Source: Pseudoroseomonas cervicalis
GTDB taxonomy: Bacteria; Pseudomonadota; Alphaproteobacteria; Acetobacterales; Acetobacteraceae
Assembly: GCF_030818485.1 (NCBI RefSeq)
Contig: NZ_JAUTAJ010000002.1
Span: 62,001-126,000 of the forward strand
DNA: 64,000 bases
Direction: 5' to 3'
Shown one piece after another: positions 31,681 through 40,047 of this stretch (positions are counted from its first letter, which is position 1; each line of letters opens with the position of its first letter). Position numbers and translations under genes: made by a program. The notes beneath the pieces were generated by a model. The model saw nothing but the letters and a program-made list of their open reading frames with translations, was not told where the DNA came from and did not search any database.

Positions 31681-32366
31681 TGCCGGGCGGCGAACCCCCC
31701 GTTGCGCTCGACGGCGTCTCCTATGCCTATGGCAGCGGCGAGCTGCGCCGCCCCGTGCTGCGCGAGGTCGATCTGCGCGTGGCGCCGGGGGAGATCGTGC
31801 TGCTGACCGGCCCCTCGGGCTCGGGGAAGACCACGCTGCTCACCCTGGTGGGGGCGCTGCGCGCCATGCAGCAGGGCTCGGCGCGGGTGCTGGGCCAGGA
31901 GCTGGCCGGCGCGACGGAGCGCCAGCGCGTCACGCTGCGCCGGCGCATCGGCTTCATCTTCCAGGCGCACAACCTGCTGGGCTTCCTGACGGCGCGGCAG
32001 AATGTCGCCATGGCGCTGGAGATGGCGGCGGAGCTGCCGGAGGCCGAGCGCCTGGACCGCGCCGATGCCATGCTGGAGGCGGTGGGCCTGGCCGAGCACC
32101 GCCACAAGCCGCCCGCCCAGCTCTCGGGCGGGCAGCGCCAGCGCGTCGCCGTCGCCCGTGCGCTGGTGGGCGCGCCGGGGCTGATCCTGGCCGATGAGCC
32201 CACCGCCGCGCTTGACAAGGCAAGCGGGCAGGAGGTTGTTCAACTGATGCGCGATCTGGCCCGCCGCCGGAGCGTCGCCATTCTGCTGGTGACACATGAT
32301 CCGCGCATCCTGGACATTGCGGACAGGGTCGTCAGCATGGAGGATGGTCGGGTGATGACGGCATAA
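31680..32366 (+). CDS. DevA/LolD-type ABC transporter ATPase
   Basis: 228 residues, ATP-binding subunit of the exporter encoded with the two preceding genes. Walker A GPSGSGKTT near residue 42-50, Q-loop FIFQAHNLLGFLT, signature LSGGQRQRVAVARALVG, Walker B LILADEPTAALD and the switch His in LLVTHDPRILDIADRVV. The Q-loop and 'EPTAALD' wording match the LolD/MacB/DevA subgroup used for lipid or lipoprotein export. The ATG shares its A with the devC stop (TGATG). In cyanobacteria DevBCA exports glycolipids; the substrate here is unknown. Confidence 0.92.
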   Translation: MPGGEPPVALDGVSYAYGSGELRRPVLREVDLRVAPGEIVLLTGPSGSGKTTLLTLVGALRAMQQGSARVLGQELAGATERQRVTLRRRIGFIFQAHNLLGFLTARQNVAMALEMAAELPEAERLDRADAMLEAVGLAEHRHKPPAQLSGGQRQRVAVARALVGAPGLILADEPTAALDKASGQEVVQLMRDLARRRSVAILLVTHDPRILDIADRVVSMEDGRVMTA

Positions 32367-32424
32367 GCCCGGCGCCGTTGCCGGGTGGGCTGTTTGGCAC
32401 CGCCATGGTCAAGGATTGCCTGTC

Positions 32425-34656
32425 GTGACACCGCCTGACCAATCAGCCCCCGCGCGGGCCGAGGCCGAGCGTCTGGCGGCGCTGTACCGGTTGCGTCTGC
32501 TCGACACCGCGCCGAGCCCGGATTTCGATGCCGTGGTCTCCCTGGCATCGCGGTATTTCGACTGCCCGGTGGTGATGCTGCTGCTGGTCGACCGCGACCG
32601 GCAATGGGCCAAGGCGGTGCATGGCCGGCTGCCCGGCTGGCAGGGGCCGCGGCAGCATTCCATCTGTCACTGGACCATCCAGGGCGAGGATGTGCTGACG
32701 GTCGAGGATCTGCACCTTGATCCGCGCTTCCGCGACCTGCCCGAGAAGAGCGGCCTGCCGGATCTGCGCTTCTATGCCGGGCTGCCGCTGCCGGTCGAAG
32801 GGCAGAATGTCGGCACGCTCTGCCTGCTCGACAGCCGGCCGCGACGCTTCGGCGAGGCCGACCGCCAGGCGCTGCGGCAGTTCGGCCTGCTGGCCCAGGG
32901 TCTGCTGCTGGCCCAGTCCCAGGCCCGCCGGGCCGAGACGGCCTGGCAGGAGAGCCGCACCCTGGCCGCCCTCTCCGCCCGCAAGACCCGCCTGCTGCAG
33001 CAGACCGAGCGCCTGGCGCAGCTCGGCGGCTGGGAGCTGGACGCGCAGGGCCGTGGCCCGCTCTGGTCGGACGAGGTGTTCCGCATCCATGAGCTGCCCT
33101 TCGGCGCGCCGGTCTCGCTGCCGGATTCCTTGCTGCACTACCCGCCCGGCGACCGGGAAAGGGTGGCGGCGGCGGTCAGCGCCATCCTCGAACAGGGCCA
33201 GACCGCCGAGCTGGAAGCCGATTTCGTCACCGCCAAGGGCCGGCTGCGCCGGGTGCGCATCAGCGGCGAGCCGGAGCGCGACCAGCATGGCCAGGTGGTG
33301 CGTGCCGTGGGCCTGATCCAGGACATCACCGAGGCCTGGCAGTTGCGCCAACGTTTGCAGACCCTGGCGCTGCAGGATCCGCTGACCGGCCTGGCCAACC
33401 GCACCCAGCTGCTGCAATGGCTGGAGGCGGCGCTGCAGCGCGCGCCCGAGGAAGGCTCGCTGGCGCTGCTGCTGCTCGATCTCGACAATTTCCAGGATCT
33501 CAACGACCGCCATGGCCATGTCCAGGGCGATGCGCTGCTGCGCGGCATCGCCGCCCGGCTGCAGCGCAGCGCCGGCAGCCCGGGCATGGCGGCGCGCACC
33601 GGCAGCGACGAATTCGCCCTGCTGCTGCCCGGCACCGACGAGGATGGCGCCCGCCGCCGGGCCGAGCTGGTGCATGACATGCTGCGCGAGCCGCTGGTGC
33701 TGGATGGCGTGCCGGTCGGCGTCTCGGCCAGCATCGGCGTGGCGCTCGGCCCGCGCGACGGCACGACCGGGGAGATGCTGATGCGCCAGGCTGACATCGC
33801 CCTGTCGCATGGCCGGCGCCAGGGGCGCGGCCGCGTCACCCTCGCCTCGCCCGAGATCGCGCAGCGTTTCCTGGCCCGGCGCGAGGCGATCGAGCTGGTG
33901 CGCCTGGCGCTGCAGGAGGGCTGGGTGCGGCCCTTCTACCAGCCCAAGCTGCGGCTGGCGGACCGCCAGCGCACCGGCTTCGAATCCCTGGTGCGCATCC
34001 TGCCGCCGGATGGGCGGGTGCTGGGCCCGGGCCAGTTCTGGCCGGCGCTGCAGGAGGAGGAGACGGCCCGCCTGCTGGGCCAGCACATGCTGCAGGCGGT
34101 GACCGCCGATCTCTGCCGCTGGCGCGAGGCCGGGCTGGCGCCGAGCCGGGTCGGGCTGAACGTGTCGGAGGCGGATTTCGCCGGCGGCACCCTGGCGCAG
34201 CGCGTGGTGGCGCAGCTGGCCGCGCGGGAGCTGCCCGCCGCCTGCCTGACCATCGAGGTGACCGAGACGGTGCTGCTGAGCGAGGCGGCCTCCGCCGTCA
34301 TCGGCACGCTGTCACGGCTGCATGCCGCCGGCATCGCCATCTCGCTCGACGATTTCGGCACCGGCTATGCCTCGCTGACGCATCTGCGCGACTTCCCGAT
34401 CCAGGAGCTGAAGATCGACCAGAGCTTCGTCGCCCGGCTGCAGGAGGATCGGCGCAGCGGCCGCATCATCGGCAGCATCGTCGACCTGGCGCATGGCCTG
34501 GGCATGCGGGTGGTGGCCGAAGGGGTGGAAAGCGAGGCGCAGCACGCCGCGCTGCGCCGCCTCGGCTGCGATGAGGGGCAGGGCTATTATTACAGCCGCC
34601 CCATGCCCGCCGCCGGGGCCGAGGCCTGGCTGCGCGGCGAAGGCGGCGCCACCTAG
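32425..34656 (+). CDS. GAF-PAS-GGDEF-EAL cyclic-di-GMP signalling protein with variant motifs
   Basis: About 743 residues, no membrane segment. Order: N-terminal GAF domain (~10-165; LYRLRLLDTAPSPDFDAVVSLA, HSICHWTI, FYAGLPLPV), a short helix, PAS domain (~200-310; AQLGGWELDAQG ... GLIQDITEAWQ), diguanylate cyclase (~320-480) and phosphodiesterase (~490-740). The cyclase motif is GSDEF rather than GGDEF (near 33601-33615). The EAL motif reads ESL (FESLVRI), but downstream metal and catalytic segments are intact (LNVSEADF, IEVTETVLLS, SLDDFGTGYASLTHLRDFPI, LKIDQSFV, VAEGVESEAQ). Net activity may be c-di-GMP breakdown. GTG 32425 follows AAGGA by nine bases; TTG 32416 is the alternative. Its stop overlaps the convergent thioesterase stop. 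Confidence 0.9.
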   Translation: MTPPDQSAPARAEAERLAALYRLRLLDTAPSPDFDAVVSLASRYFDCPVVMLLLVDRDRQWAKAVHGRLPGWQGPRQHSICHWTIQGEDVLTVEDLHLDPRFRDLPEKSGLPDLRFYAGLPLPVEGQNVGTLCLLDSRPRRFGEADRQALRQFGLLAQGLLLAQSQARRAETAWQESRTLAALSARKTRLLQQTERLAQLGGWELDAQGRGPLWSDEVFRIHELPFGAPVSLPDSLLHYPPGDRERVAAAVSAILEQGQTAELEADFVTAKGRLRRVRISGEPERDQHGQVVRAVGLIQDITEAWQLRQRLQTLALQDPLTGLANRTQLLQWLEAALQRAPEEGSLALLLLDLDNFQDLNDRHGHVQGDALLRGIAARLQRSAGSPGMAARTGSDEFALLLPGTDEDGARRRAELVHDMLREPLVLDGVPVGVSASIGVALGPRDGTTGEMLMRQADIALSHGRRQGRGRVTLASPEIAQRFLARREAIELVRLALQEGWVRPFYQPKLRLADRQRTGFESLVRILPPDGRVLGPGQFWPALQEEETARLLGQHMLQAVTADLCRWREAGLAPSRVGLNVSEADFAGGTLAQRVVAQLAARELPAACLTIEVTETVLLSEAASAVIGTLSRLHAAGIAISLDDFGTGYASLTHLRDFPIQELKIDQSFVARLQEDRRSGRIIGSIVDLAHGLGMRVVAEGVESEAQHAALRRLGCDEGQGYYYSRPMPAAGAEAWLRGEGGAT

Positions 34657-35084
34657 CCCGCGGGCGGCATCGACAGGGCCTGCAGCGCCTCGCGCAGCGG
34701 GCCGGGCAGCGGGGTGGAGCGGCGTGTCGCGGCATCCACCAGCACCACCACACCCTCTCCCGTGGCGGCGCAGAGCGCCCCCTGGAACACGCCCTGCCCG
34801 GTGGTGAAGGAGGAGCGGCCGATGCCCGTCACCGCCGTGCCGATCTCGATCGGGCCCAGCTCGCGCAGCTCGGCGCGGTAGTCGATGGCCATGCGCGCCA
34901 GCACGAAATAGGTCTCCGGCCCCTTCAGCAGGCGCTGCATCAGCTCGACCCGCGCGGTTTCCAGATAGGTCGCGTATTTGGCGTTGTTGACATGGCCCAG
35001 CCGGTCGGTGTCGCCGAAGCGCACCCGGTCCTCGGCCCAGAGCGGATAGCTCGCCCGCTGCAGCAGCCTGGGGTCGTTCGCCAT
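34653..35084 (-). CDS. Acyl-CoA thioesterase, 4HBT hot-dog family
   Basis: 143 residues from the ATG at 35084; the longer upstream frame is Arg/Pro-rich and not credible. The hot-dog core is clear: VRFGDTDRLGHVNNAKYATYLETARVE (Asp of GDTD is the catalytic acid in 4-hydroxybenzoyl-CoA thioesterase-type enzymes; HVNN caps the helix). ARMAIDYRAELREL and IGTAVTGIGRSSFTTGQGVF follow. It hydrolyses a fatty-acyl or aromatic-acyl CoA in the cytosol; substrate unknown. It ends on the same CTAG as the convergent GGDEF-EAL gene, and is divergent from the MFS gene at 35231. Confidence 0.88.
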   Translation of the reverse strand: MANDPRLLQRASYPLWAEDRVRFGDTDRLGHVNNAKYATYLETARVELMQRLLKGPETYFVLARMAIDYRAELRELGPIEIGTAVTGIGRSSFTTGQGVFQGALCAATGEGVVVLVDAATRRSTPLPGPLREALQALSMPPAG

Positions 35085-35230
35085 GGGGATGTCCTTCTGC
35101 CTGGGGCGCGCCCAGCATGGCGGCGGGCGCGGCGCCTGGCCAGAGCGCCCCGCCCGGCGGGGCCGCGTTGCCCTCGCGCCCGGGCTTCGCCACAAGGGCC
35201 GGAAGAACCATGGCGGAGGAGGCGTGTCGC

Positions 35231-36448
35231 ATGCGGGATGAACGAGCGGAGGGGGAGGCCGCGCATCGCTGGCGCGTGCTGCTCGGCCTCTGCGCCTGCG
35301 TGGTGCTCAGCATGACCAGCTGGTTCTCCGCCGCCGCGGTGCTGCCGCAGCTGCGCGCGCTGTGGCAGATGGGCGATGCCGCCGCCGGCTGGCTGACCAT
35401 CGCGGTGCAGCTCGGCTTCGTGCTCGGCGCCGTGGGGGCGGCGCTCAGCGGGTTGCCGGACCGGGTGCCGCCGCGCCGGCTGATGCTGGTCTCGGGCCTC
35501 GGCGCGGCGCTGGCCAATCTCGGCCTGCTCTGGGCGCCGGGCCCGGGCAGCGCGCTGGCGCTGCGGCTGCTGACCGGTGTGCTGATGGCCGGCCTCTACC
35601 CGCCGGCGATGAAGCTGGTCGCCACCTGGTTCCGCGCCGGACGCGGCCTGGCGCTGGGCTGCGTCATCGGCGCGCTGACGCTGGGTTCGGCCCTGCCGCA
35701 TGCGGTGAATGCGGTGGGCGGGCTGCCCTGGCAGGGTGTCATCATCGCCGCCAGCCTGGCGACGCTGGCCGGCGCCATCGGCATCCTCAGCCTGAAGGAG
35801 GGGCCCTACCCCTTCCCGCGCGCGCCCTTCGAGCCGGCGAAGCTGCGCCAGGCCCTGTCGCAGCGCGCCGTGCTGCTGGCGAGCGCCGGCTATCTCGGCC
35901 ATATGTGGGAGCTCTACGCCATGTGGAGCTGGATGCTCTCCTTCCTGCGCGAGCGGCTGGGGGAGGGGGGCGGCGGCCTTGCCTCCTGGTTGACCTTCGC
36001 CATGGTCGCCGCCGGCGCGCCGGGCTGCGTGCTGGCCGGGCGCCTGGCGGACCGGCTGGGGCGGACCCGCACCACCATCGGGCTGATGGCGCTCTCCGGC
36101 GGCTGCGCGGCGGTGATCGGCCTCGCCTATGCCGGGCCGCTCTGGCTGGTGGTGCTGGTGGGGCTGCTCTGGGGCTTCAGCATCGTGGCCGATTCCGCGC
36201 AATTCTCCGCCATCGTCACCGAGGTCGGCGAGCCCTCCCTGGTCGGCACGGCGCTGACCGTGCAGCTCGGCCTCGGCTTCGCGCTGACCGGACTGGCCAT
36301 CGGGCTGCTGCCCTGGACGGCGTCCGTCATGGGCAGCTGGCAATGGGTGTTCCTGGTGCTGGTGCCGGGGCCGCTGCTCGGCATCCTGGCCATGGCCCGG
36401 CTGAAGCGCCTGCCGGAAGCGGCGCGTATCGCCGGCGGGCGCGGCTAG
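35231..36448 (+). CDS. Major facilitator superfamily transporter
   Basis: 405 residues with about 12 membrane helices: VLLGLCACVVLSMTSWFSAA, GWLTIAVQLGFVLGAVGAAL, the loop 2-3 motif LPDRVPPRRLMLVSG (variant of G-x-x-D-R-x-G-R-R), LALRLLTGVLMAGLYPPAMKLVA, GCVIGALTLGSALPHAV, and in the second half LAGRLADRLGRTRTTIGLM, which is the cleaner MFS signature. It resembles nitrate/nitrite-type and CynX-like carriers only loosely, so the substrate is not predicted. The ATG at 35231 has GGAGGAGG eight bases upstream; ATG 35210 is the alternative. Confidence 0.88.
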   Translation: MRDERAEGEAAHRWRVLLGLCACVVLSMTSWFSAAAVLPQLRALWQMGDAAAGWLTIAVQLGFVLGAVGAALSGLPDRVPPRRLMLVSGLGAALANLGLLWAPGPGSALALRLLTGVLMAGLYPPAMKLVATWFRAGRGLALGCVIGALTLGSALPHAVNAVGGLPWQGVIIAASLATLAGAIGILSLKEGPYPFPRAPFEPAKLRQALSQRAVLLASAGYLGHMWELYAMWSWMLSFLRERLGEGGGGLASWLTFAMVAAGAPGCVLAGRLADRLGRTRTTIGLMALSGGCAAVIGLAYAGPLWLVVLVGLLWGFSIVADSAQFSAIVTEVGEPSLVGTALTVQLGLGFALTGLAIGLLPWTASVMGSWQWVFLVLVPGPLLGILAMARLKRLPEAARIAGGRG

Positions 36449-36455
36449 CGGGCCC

Positions 36456-37151
36456 TCAGCCGCGGCGCGAGAGCTGGGCCTCGATCTGGCGCAGCCGGGT
36501 GTCGACCGCTTCCAGCTCCTCCGCCAGCCGGTCGCGCCGCAGCGCCAGGCGGCGCTGCTCCTCCCGCAGCGCCGCGCGGTCCGGCCGGGCGGGGGAGGGG
36601 GCCTCCGGCACGGTGCGGCGCAGCTCCAGGATTTCCCGGCGTGTCACATCCGGGCGGATCAGCCCGCGTTCCCGGGCCAGCCGCAGCTGCCCATCGCTCA
36701 GCAGGGTGATCTGATAGGCCGTGCCATAGGAGCCGGGGCAGTCCTGCTGCGGCAGCCGGCCGGATTCCACCGCGCGGGCGATCTGCCGCAGCTGCGTCGC
36801 CGTGGCGTCGGAGAAGGGGAAGATGCGCTCCGTGCCCTGGCGCAGGCGCTGCATCTCGGCCCGCGTCAGGCTCTGTTCCAGCGCCAGCAGGGCGCGGCCG
36901 ATGGCCAGGAAGCTGTCGCGCGCATCGGCCCACTCCTTGCGGATCTCGGCGCGGATGCGCAGCATCTGCCGCAGCTTGGCCGGGTTGTCCGGCAGCTCGG
37001 TGCCGGCGAAGACGCTGCGGATGGCCTCCAGCCCCTCCGCCTCCTCCGCCGCCAGCCCCTGCAGCGCCGTCGCGCGCGGATCGGCGGGGGGGGCTTCCTC
37101 CTCCTGCGCCAGGAAGGCGCGCAGCGCGCTTTTCGATCGCTTGCCGCTCAC
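36456..37151 (-). CDS. Unknown partner of the second ParA, possibly ParB-like or DUF3102-like
   Basis: 231 residues from a GTG (37151) that overlaps the parA stop (GTGA). Family not recognised. The N-terminus SGKRSKSALRAFLAQEEE is basic then acidic. The middle RKEWADARDSFLAIGRALLALEQSL and FPFSDATATQLRQIARAVESGRLP resemble DUF3102-type proteins found beside ParA on plasmids. YGTAYQITLLSDGQLRLARERGLI could be a helix-turn-helix-like part. The C-terminal ~60 residues (RAALREEQRRLALRRDRLAEELEAVD) are a strong coiled coil. By position it should be the DNA-binding or adaptor partner of the ParA, but a centromere-binding role is inference. Confidence 0.7.
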   Translation of the reverse strand: MSGKRSKSALRAFLAQEEEAPPADPRATALQGLAAEEAEGLEAIRSVFAGTELPDNPAKLRQMLRIRAEIRKEWADARDSFLAIGRALLALEQSLTRAEMQRLRQGTERIFPFSDATATQLRQIARAVESGRLPQQDCPGSYGTAYQITLLSDGQLRLARERGLIRPDVTRREILELRRTVPEAPSPARPDRAALREEQRRLALRRDRLAEELEAVDTRLRQIEAQLSRRG

Positions 37152-37807
37152 AGCCCGGCCTCCCGCTTCACATAGGCCCAGACCTCCTCGAAGGGCGCGA
37201 TGCCGCGCGACTTCGAATAGTCGAGCAGGGTGAGCCCCTTGGCCGCCGGCACATGCACATCCTCCAGTTGCGGCAGTTCGGTCGGGCAGACCGGGCCGGC
37301 CTTCACCAGCAGGCCGCGCATGCGGGCATAGGAGGTGGTGCGGCGATTGGCGCGGTTCAGCACCACCGAGGCGCGCCGGCCCTTCTCCGCCAGGCTGCGC
37401 AGCCAGGGGGCGACGCTGTCGATGTCGTCCTGGGTGCAGATGGCCGGTACCAGGATCAGGTCGGCGGCTTCGCCCAGCGCGTCGATGGCTGGCAGATGGT
37501 CCTCGACGCTGGGCGGGGTATCCAGCACGGCCAGGCGATACCCCGCCGCCTGGCGCAGCGCGCCGCGCCAATCCTGCAGGCTGGCCGGCTGCACGGGGAC
37601 GGCGGCAAAATCCGGGAAGGCTTCCCGCGTGCGCTCTCGCCGCGCCGCCCATTTGGCCAAGGTCTGCTGCCTGTCGAAATCCAGCCCGAGGACCGGCAGG
37701 CCTTCCTGGGCGGCGGCCACCAGCAGATGCCGGCTGAGCACGGATTTGCCCGAGCCGCCCTTGGGCGAGGAGACGAGGATGATGCGCGGTGCCGGGGTGC
37801 GAGCCAT
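37148..37807 (-). CDS. parA: Second ParA-family ATPase (short form, no helix-turn-helix)
   Basis: 219 residues, without the N-terminal DNA-binding domain of the RepA at 28075. Deviant Walker A KGGSGKS at 16-22 (PKGGSGKSVLSRHLLVAA), then VLGLDFDRQQTLAKWAARR (Walker A'), and AVLDTPPSVEDHLPAIDALGEAADLILVPAI as the Walker B-like strand. It belongs to the short ParA/MinD-like group used by type Ib partition, but also by systems that position non-DNA cargo. The downstream partner overlaps by 4 nt. A 22-bp perfect palindrome starts 61 bp upstream and is a candidate operator and centromere. Confidence 0.9.
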   Translation of the reverse strand: MARTPAPRIILVSSPKGGSGKSVLSRHLLVAAAQEGLPVLGLDFDRQQTLAKWAARRERTREAFPDFAAVPVQPASLQDWRGALRQAAGYRLAVLDTPPSVEDHLPAIDALGEAADLILVPAICTQDDIDSVAPWLRSLAEKGRRASVVLNRANRRTTSYARMRGLLVKAGPVCPTELPQLEDVHVPAAKGLTLLDYSKSRGIAPFEEVWAYVKREAGL

Positions 37808-37868
37808 GCAGCGCAGATTAAGCTGCTGGAATGGCGCGCGAAAGCCCGGAAGCGCGGCCAGCTCCGGC

Positions 37869-37890
37869 GGAATTAGACATGTCTAATTCC
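37869..37890. promoter_or_regulatory. 22-bp perfect palindrome upstream of the second parA
   Basis: The central 20 bases are GAATTAGACATGTCTAATTC, and one more G-C pair completes the 22-bp palindrome. It is AT-rich in a GC-rich setting, 61 bp upstream of parA and 15 bp beyond the iclR stop. It is unrelated to the TTGACAGCTGTCAA sites of the repA-repB system. Candidate binding site for the parA partner protein. Confidence 0.65.
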
Positions 37891-37905
37891 CGGCCTGCAA
37901 CGATC

Positions 37906-38706
37906 CTACCAGGCGGTGACGGTCCCGGCGATGCGCTGGGCCGCCTGCCGCAGCACGGGCAGGAAGTGCCGCCGCATCGTCTCCAGCGGCGCGCGCGCGG
38001 CCGAGGTGCCGATGTTCAGCGCCGCCACATCGCGCCCCGCGGCGTCCGGCACCGGCACGGCGATGGACCGCGCGCCGAGCTCCAGCTCGCCATCGATCAC
38101 GGCGTAGCGCTGCCGGCGGATCTCCGCCAGGCGGGCGCGGAACTGCGCGGGGTCGGTCACGGTGCGCTCGGTCCAGGCGCGCAGCGGATGGCGCTGCAGC
38201 CATTCCTCCAGCGCGGCCTCGTCGAGCGCCGCCAGCAGCACGCGCCCGAGAGAGGAGGCATGGGCCGGCAGCCGCGTGCCGATATCGATGCGCGAGGAAT
38301 AGACCCGCCGCGCCTCCACCCGCGCCACATAGACGACATCCGCCCCGTCCAGCACGGCGAGCGAACAGCTTTCGTTCAGCTCGCGCGACACCGCCTCGAT
38401 GACCGGCCGCACCGCCTCGGCGCGCGCGAAGCCGGCCAGATAGCCCTGGCCGAAACGCAGCACGCGCGGGGTCATCCAGAACAGCTTGCCATCGCTGGCG
38501 AGATAGCCGAGCGCGGTGAGGGTCAGCAGGAAGCGCCGCGCCGTGCCGCGGCTGAGCCCGGTCTGCTGCGCCACCTGGGACAGCGTCATGCGCTCCCGCC
38601 CCGGGGCGAAGCATTCCAGCACCTGCAGGCCGCGGCCGAGGGCGGCAACGAAATCCCCCTCTTTCAGGCCGGGGGGAGGGGAGGGGATGGCGGCACCGGT
38701 CGCCAT
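37906..38706 (-). CDS. IclR-family transcriptional regulator
   Basis: 266 residues from ATG 38706; ATG 38718 is an alternative and has AGGAG directly upstream. The N-terminal winged helix is FVAALGRGLQVLECFAPG, MTLSQVAQQTGLSRGTARRFLLTLTALGYL. The effector domain follows: SCSLAVLDGADVVYVARVEARR, TRLPAHASSLGRVLLAAL and YAVIDGELELGARSIAVPVPDA, ending with ALNIGTSAARAPLETM. IclR proteins of this shape control aromatic-acid pathways (PcaR/PcaU/PobR type). It is divergent from the Liv-type importer and lactone genes at 38928-45411, whose regulator it most likely is. The 14-bp palindrome at 38844 is its probable operator. Confidence 0.92.
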   Translation of the reverse strand: MATGAAIPSPPPGLKEGDFVAALGRGLQVLECFAPGRERMTLSQVAQQTGLSRGTARRFLLTLTALGYLASDGKLFWMTPRVLRFGQGYLAGFARAEAVRPVIEAVSRELNESCSLAVLDGADVVYVARVEARRVYSSRIDIGTRLPAHASSLGRVLLAALDEAALEEWLQRHPLRAWTERTVTDPAQFRARLAEIRRQRYAVIDGELELGARSIAVPVPDAAGRDVAALNIGTSAARAPLETMRRHFLPVLRQAAQRIAGTVTAW

Positions 38707-38843
38707 GAAGCCGCGCATCTCCTGGATTGTGCAAAGCCCGATGCTGCCGCTTAGCCGCGCGCGCGCCATGGCGGCAAGCGGAAAGCTGCCGCGCGAAGAG
38801 GCTTGACAGCGGCGTCCTCCGGGTCCGACGCTGGGCGCAAATT

Positions 38844-38857
38844 CGGACATATGTCCG
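38844..38857. promoter_or_regulatory. Palindromic operator candidate between iclR and the Liv operon
   Basis: CGGACATATGTCCG is a perfect 14-bp palindrome in the 221-bp divergent spacer, 138 bp from the iclR start and 70 bp from the substrate-binding protein start. A half site (CGGACA) recurs at 38883-38888 region-wise as GCGGACAAAACCGG. Likely bound by the IclR protein. Confidence 0.5.
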
Positions 38858-38927
38858 GCCAGCGGACAAAACCGGCGGACTGCACAGCCGGCCCCCGCTG
38901 CGGAACCAAGCGTGAGGACGCCAAGAG

Positions 38928-40043
38928 ATGACCACCCGCCGCACCCTGCTGGCGGCCACGGCCTTTGGCCTGGCCGCGCCGCGCCTGCTTCGCGCCCAGC
39001 CCGCCAGCCATGTCATCGGCACGCTGTTCCCGATGGCCGGGCCGAATGCCGAATACGGCGCCATCTTCACCGCCGGCATCGAGCTGGCGCTGCAGCATCT
39101 GCGCGACGACCGCGTGCTGCAGCGGCCCGTCGAGCTGCGCGCGCAGGACAGCCTGGCGACGCCGCAGGGCGGCGCTGTCGGCATGACCAAGCTCGCCAAT
39201 GTCGACCGCGCCGTCTATGTCATGCTGGGCTTCACCGGTGTGTCCAAGGCGGCGGCGCCGATCGGCACCCGCGCCAAGGTCGTGATGGTCAATGGCGGCG
39301 GCGTCGGGCCGGATCTCGCCGAGCTTTCCCCCTACTACTGGAACGTCATCCCGCTGGTGAACCAGGAGGTGCGCGCCCTGCTGCCCTGGCTGCAGGAGAA
39401 GGGGCTGAAGCGCATCGCCCTGGTCTATGTCGACGATCCGCTGGGCAATGGTGTGCTGCAGGAGCTGCGCAACGGCCTGCCGCCCACCGGCGGCACCCTG
39501 GCCGGCAGCTTCAGCATCCCGCCCGCCACGCAGCAATTCGCCGCCATCGCCGCGCGGGTGCGCGATGCGCGGCCGGATGCGGTGTATTTCGCCAGCTATG
39601 GCGCGCAGCAGGCGCAGATCATCAAGCAGCTGCGCGACAATGGCGTCAGTCAGCCACTGCTCTCCTATTCCGGCGGCGGCATTCCCTCGGTGCTGACGCT
39701 GCCGGAGAGCGAGGGGCTGGTCTATACCAGCCAGGCCGCCGACTGGTCGCTCTCCGACCCGGTCACGCAGCGCTTCGTCACCGATTGGCGGGCGAAGCAT
39801 GGCGGCGATCCCTCCGCCTATCACCAGAACTACTACAATGCGATGCGGCTGTTCGGCCTGCTGGCGCAGTCGCTGGAGAAGGCGGGCAAGCCGGTGGAGG
39901 GCGAGAGCCTGCGCGAGGAGATGCTGCGCACCCGCCGCTTCGCCCTTGTCGGCGGCGAGGGCGAGTTCAGCGAGCAGGGCACCATGCGCATGCCGATGCA
40001 GATCAACGAGATCCGCGGCGGGCGCGGGCAGAAGATCGCCTGA
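38928..40043 (+). CDS. Branched-chain amino acid/aromatic-type ABC transporter, substrate-binding protein
   Basis: 371 residues, periplasmic, LivK/HAAT family. The N-terminus TTRRTLLAATAFGLAAPRLLRAQ is a Tat-like signal peptide (RR then hydrophobic core, cleavage near RAQ). The type I periplasmic-binding fold follows: VIGTLFPMAGPNAEYGAIFTAGIELAL, VMLGFTGVSKAAAPI, ALVYVDDPLGNGVLQELRN, VYFASYGAQQAQIIKQLRDNG. Many LivK-like proteins bind aromatic acids or other catabolic substrates rather than amino acids, and the downstream lactone genes favour that here. First gene of a unit running without large gaps to 45411. Confidence 0.9.
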   Translation: MTTRRTLLAATAFGLAAPRLLRAQPASHVIGTLFPMAGPNAEYGAIFTAGIELALQHLRDDRVLQRPVELRAQDSLATPQGGAVGMTKLANVDRAVYVMLGFTGVSKAAAPIGTRAKVVMVNGGGVGPDLAELSPYYWNVIPLVNQEVRALLPWLQEKGLKRIALVYVDDPLGNGVLQELRNGLPPTGGTLAGSFSIPPATQQFAAIAARVRDARPDAVYFASYGAQQAQIIKQLRDNGVSQPLLSYSGGGIPSVLTLPESEGLVYTSQAADWSLSDPVTQRFVTDWRAKHGGDPSAYHQNYYNAMRLFGLLAQSLEKAGKPVEGESLREEMLRTRRFALVGGEGEFSEQGTMRMPMQINEIRGGRGQKIA

Positions 40044-40047
40044 GCGC

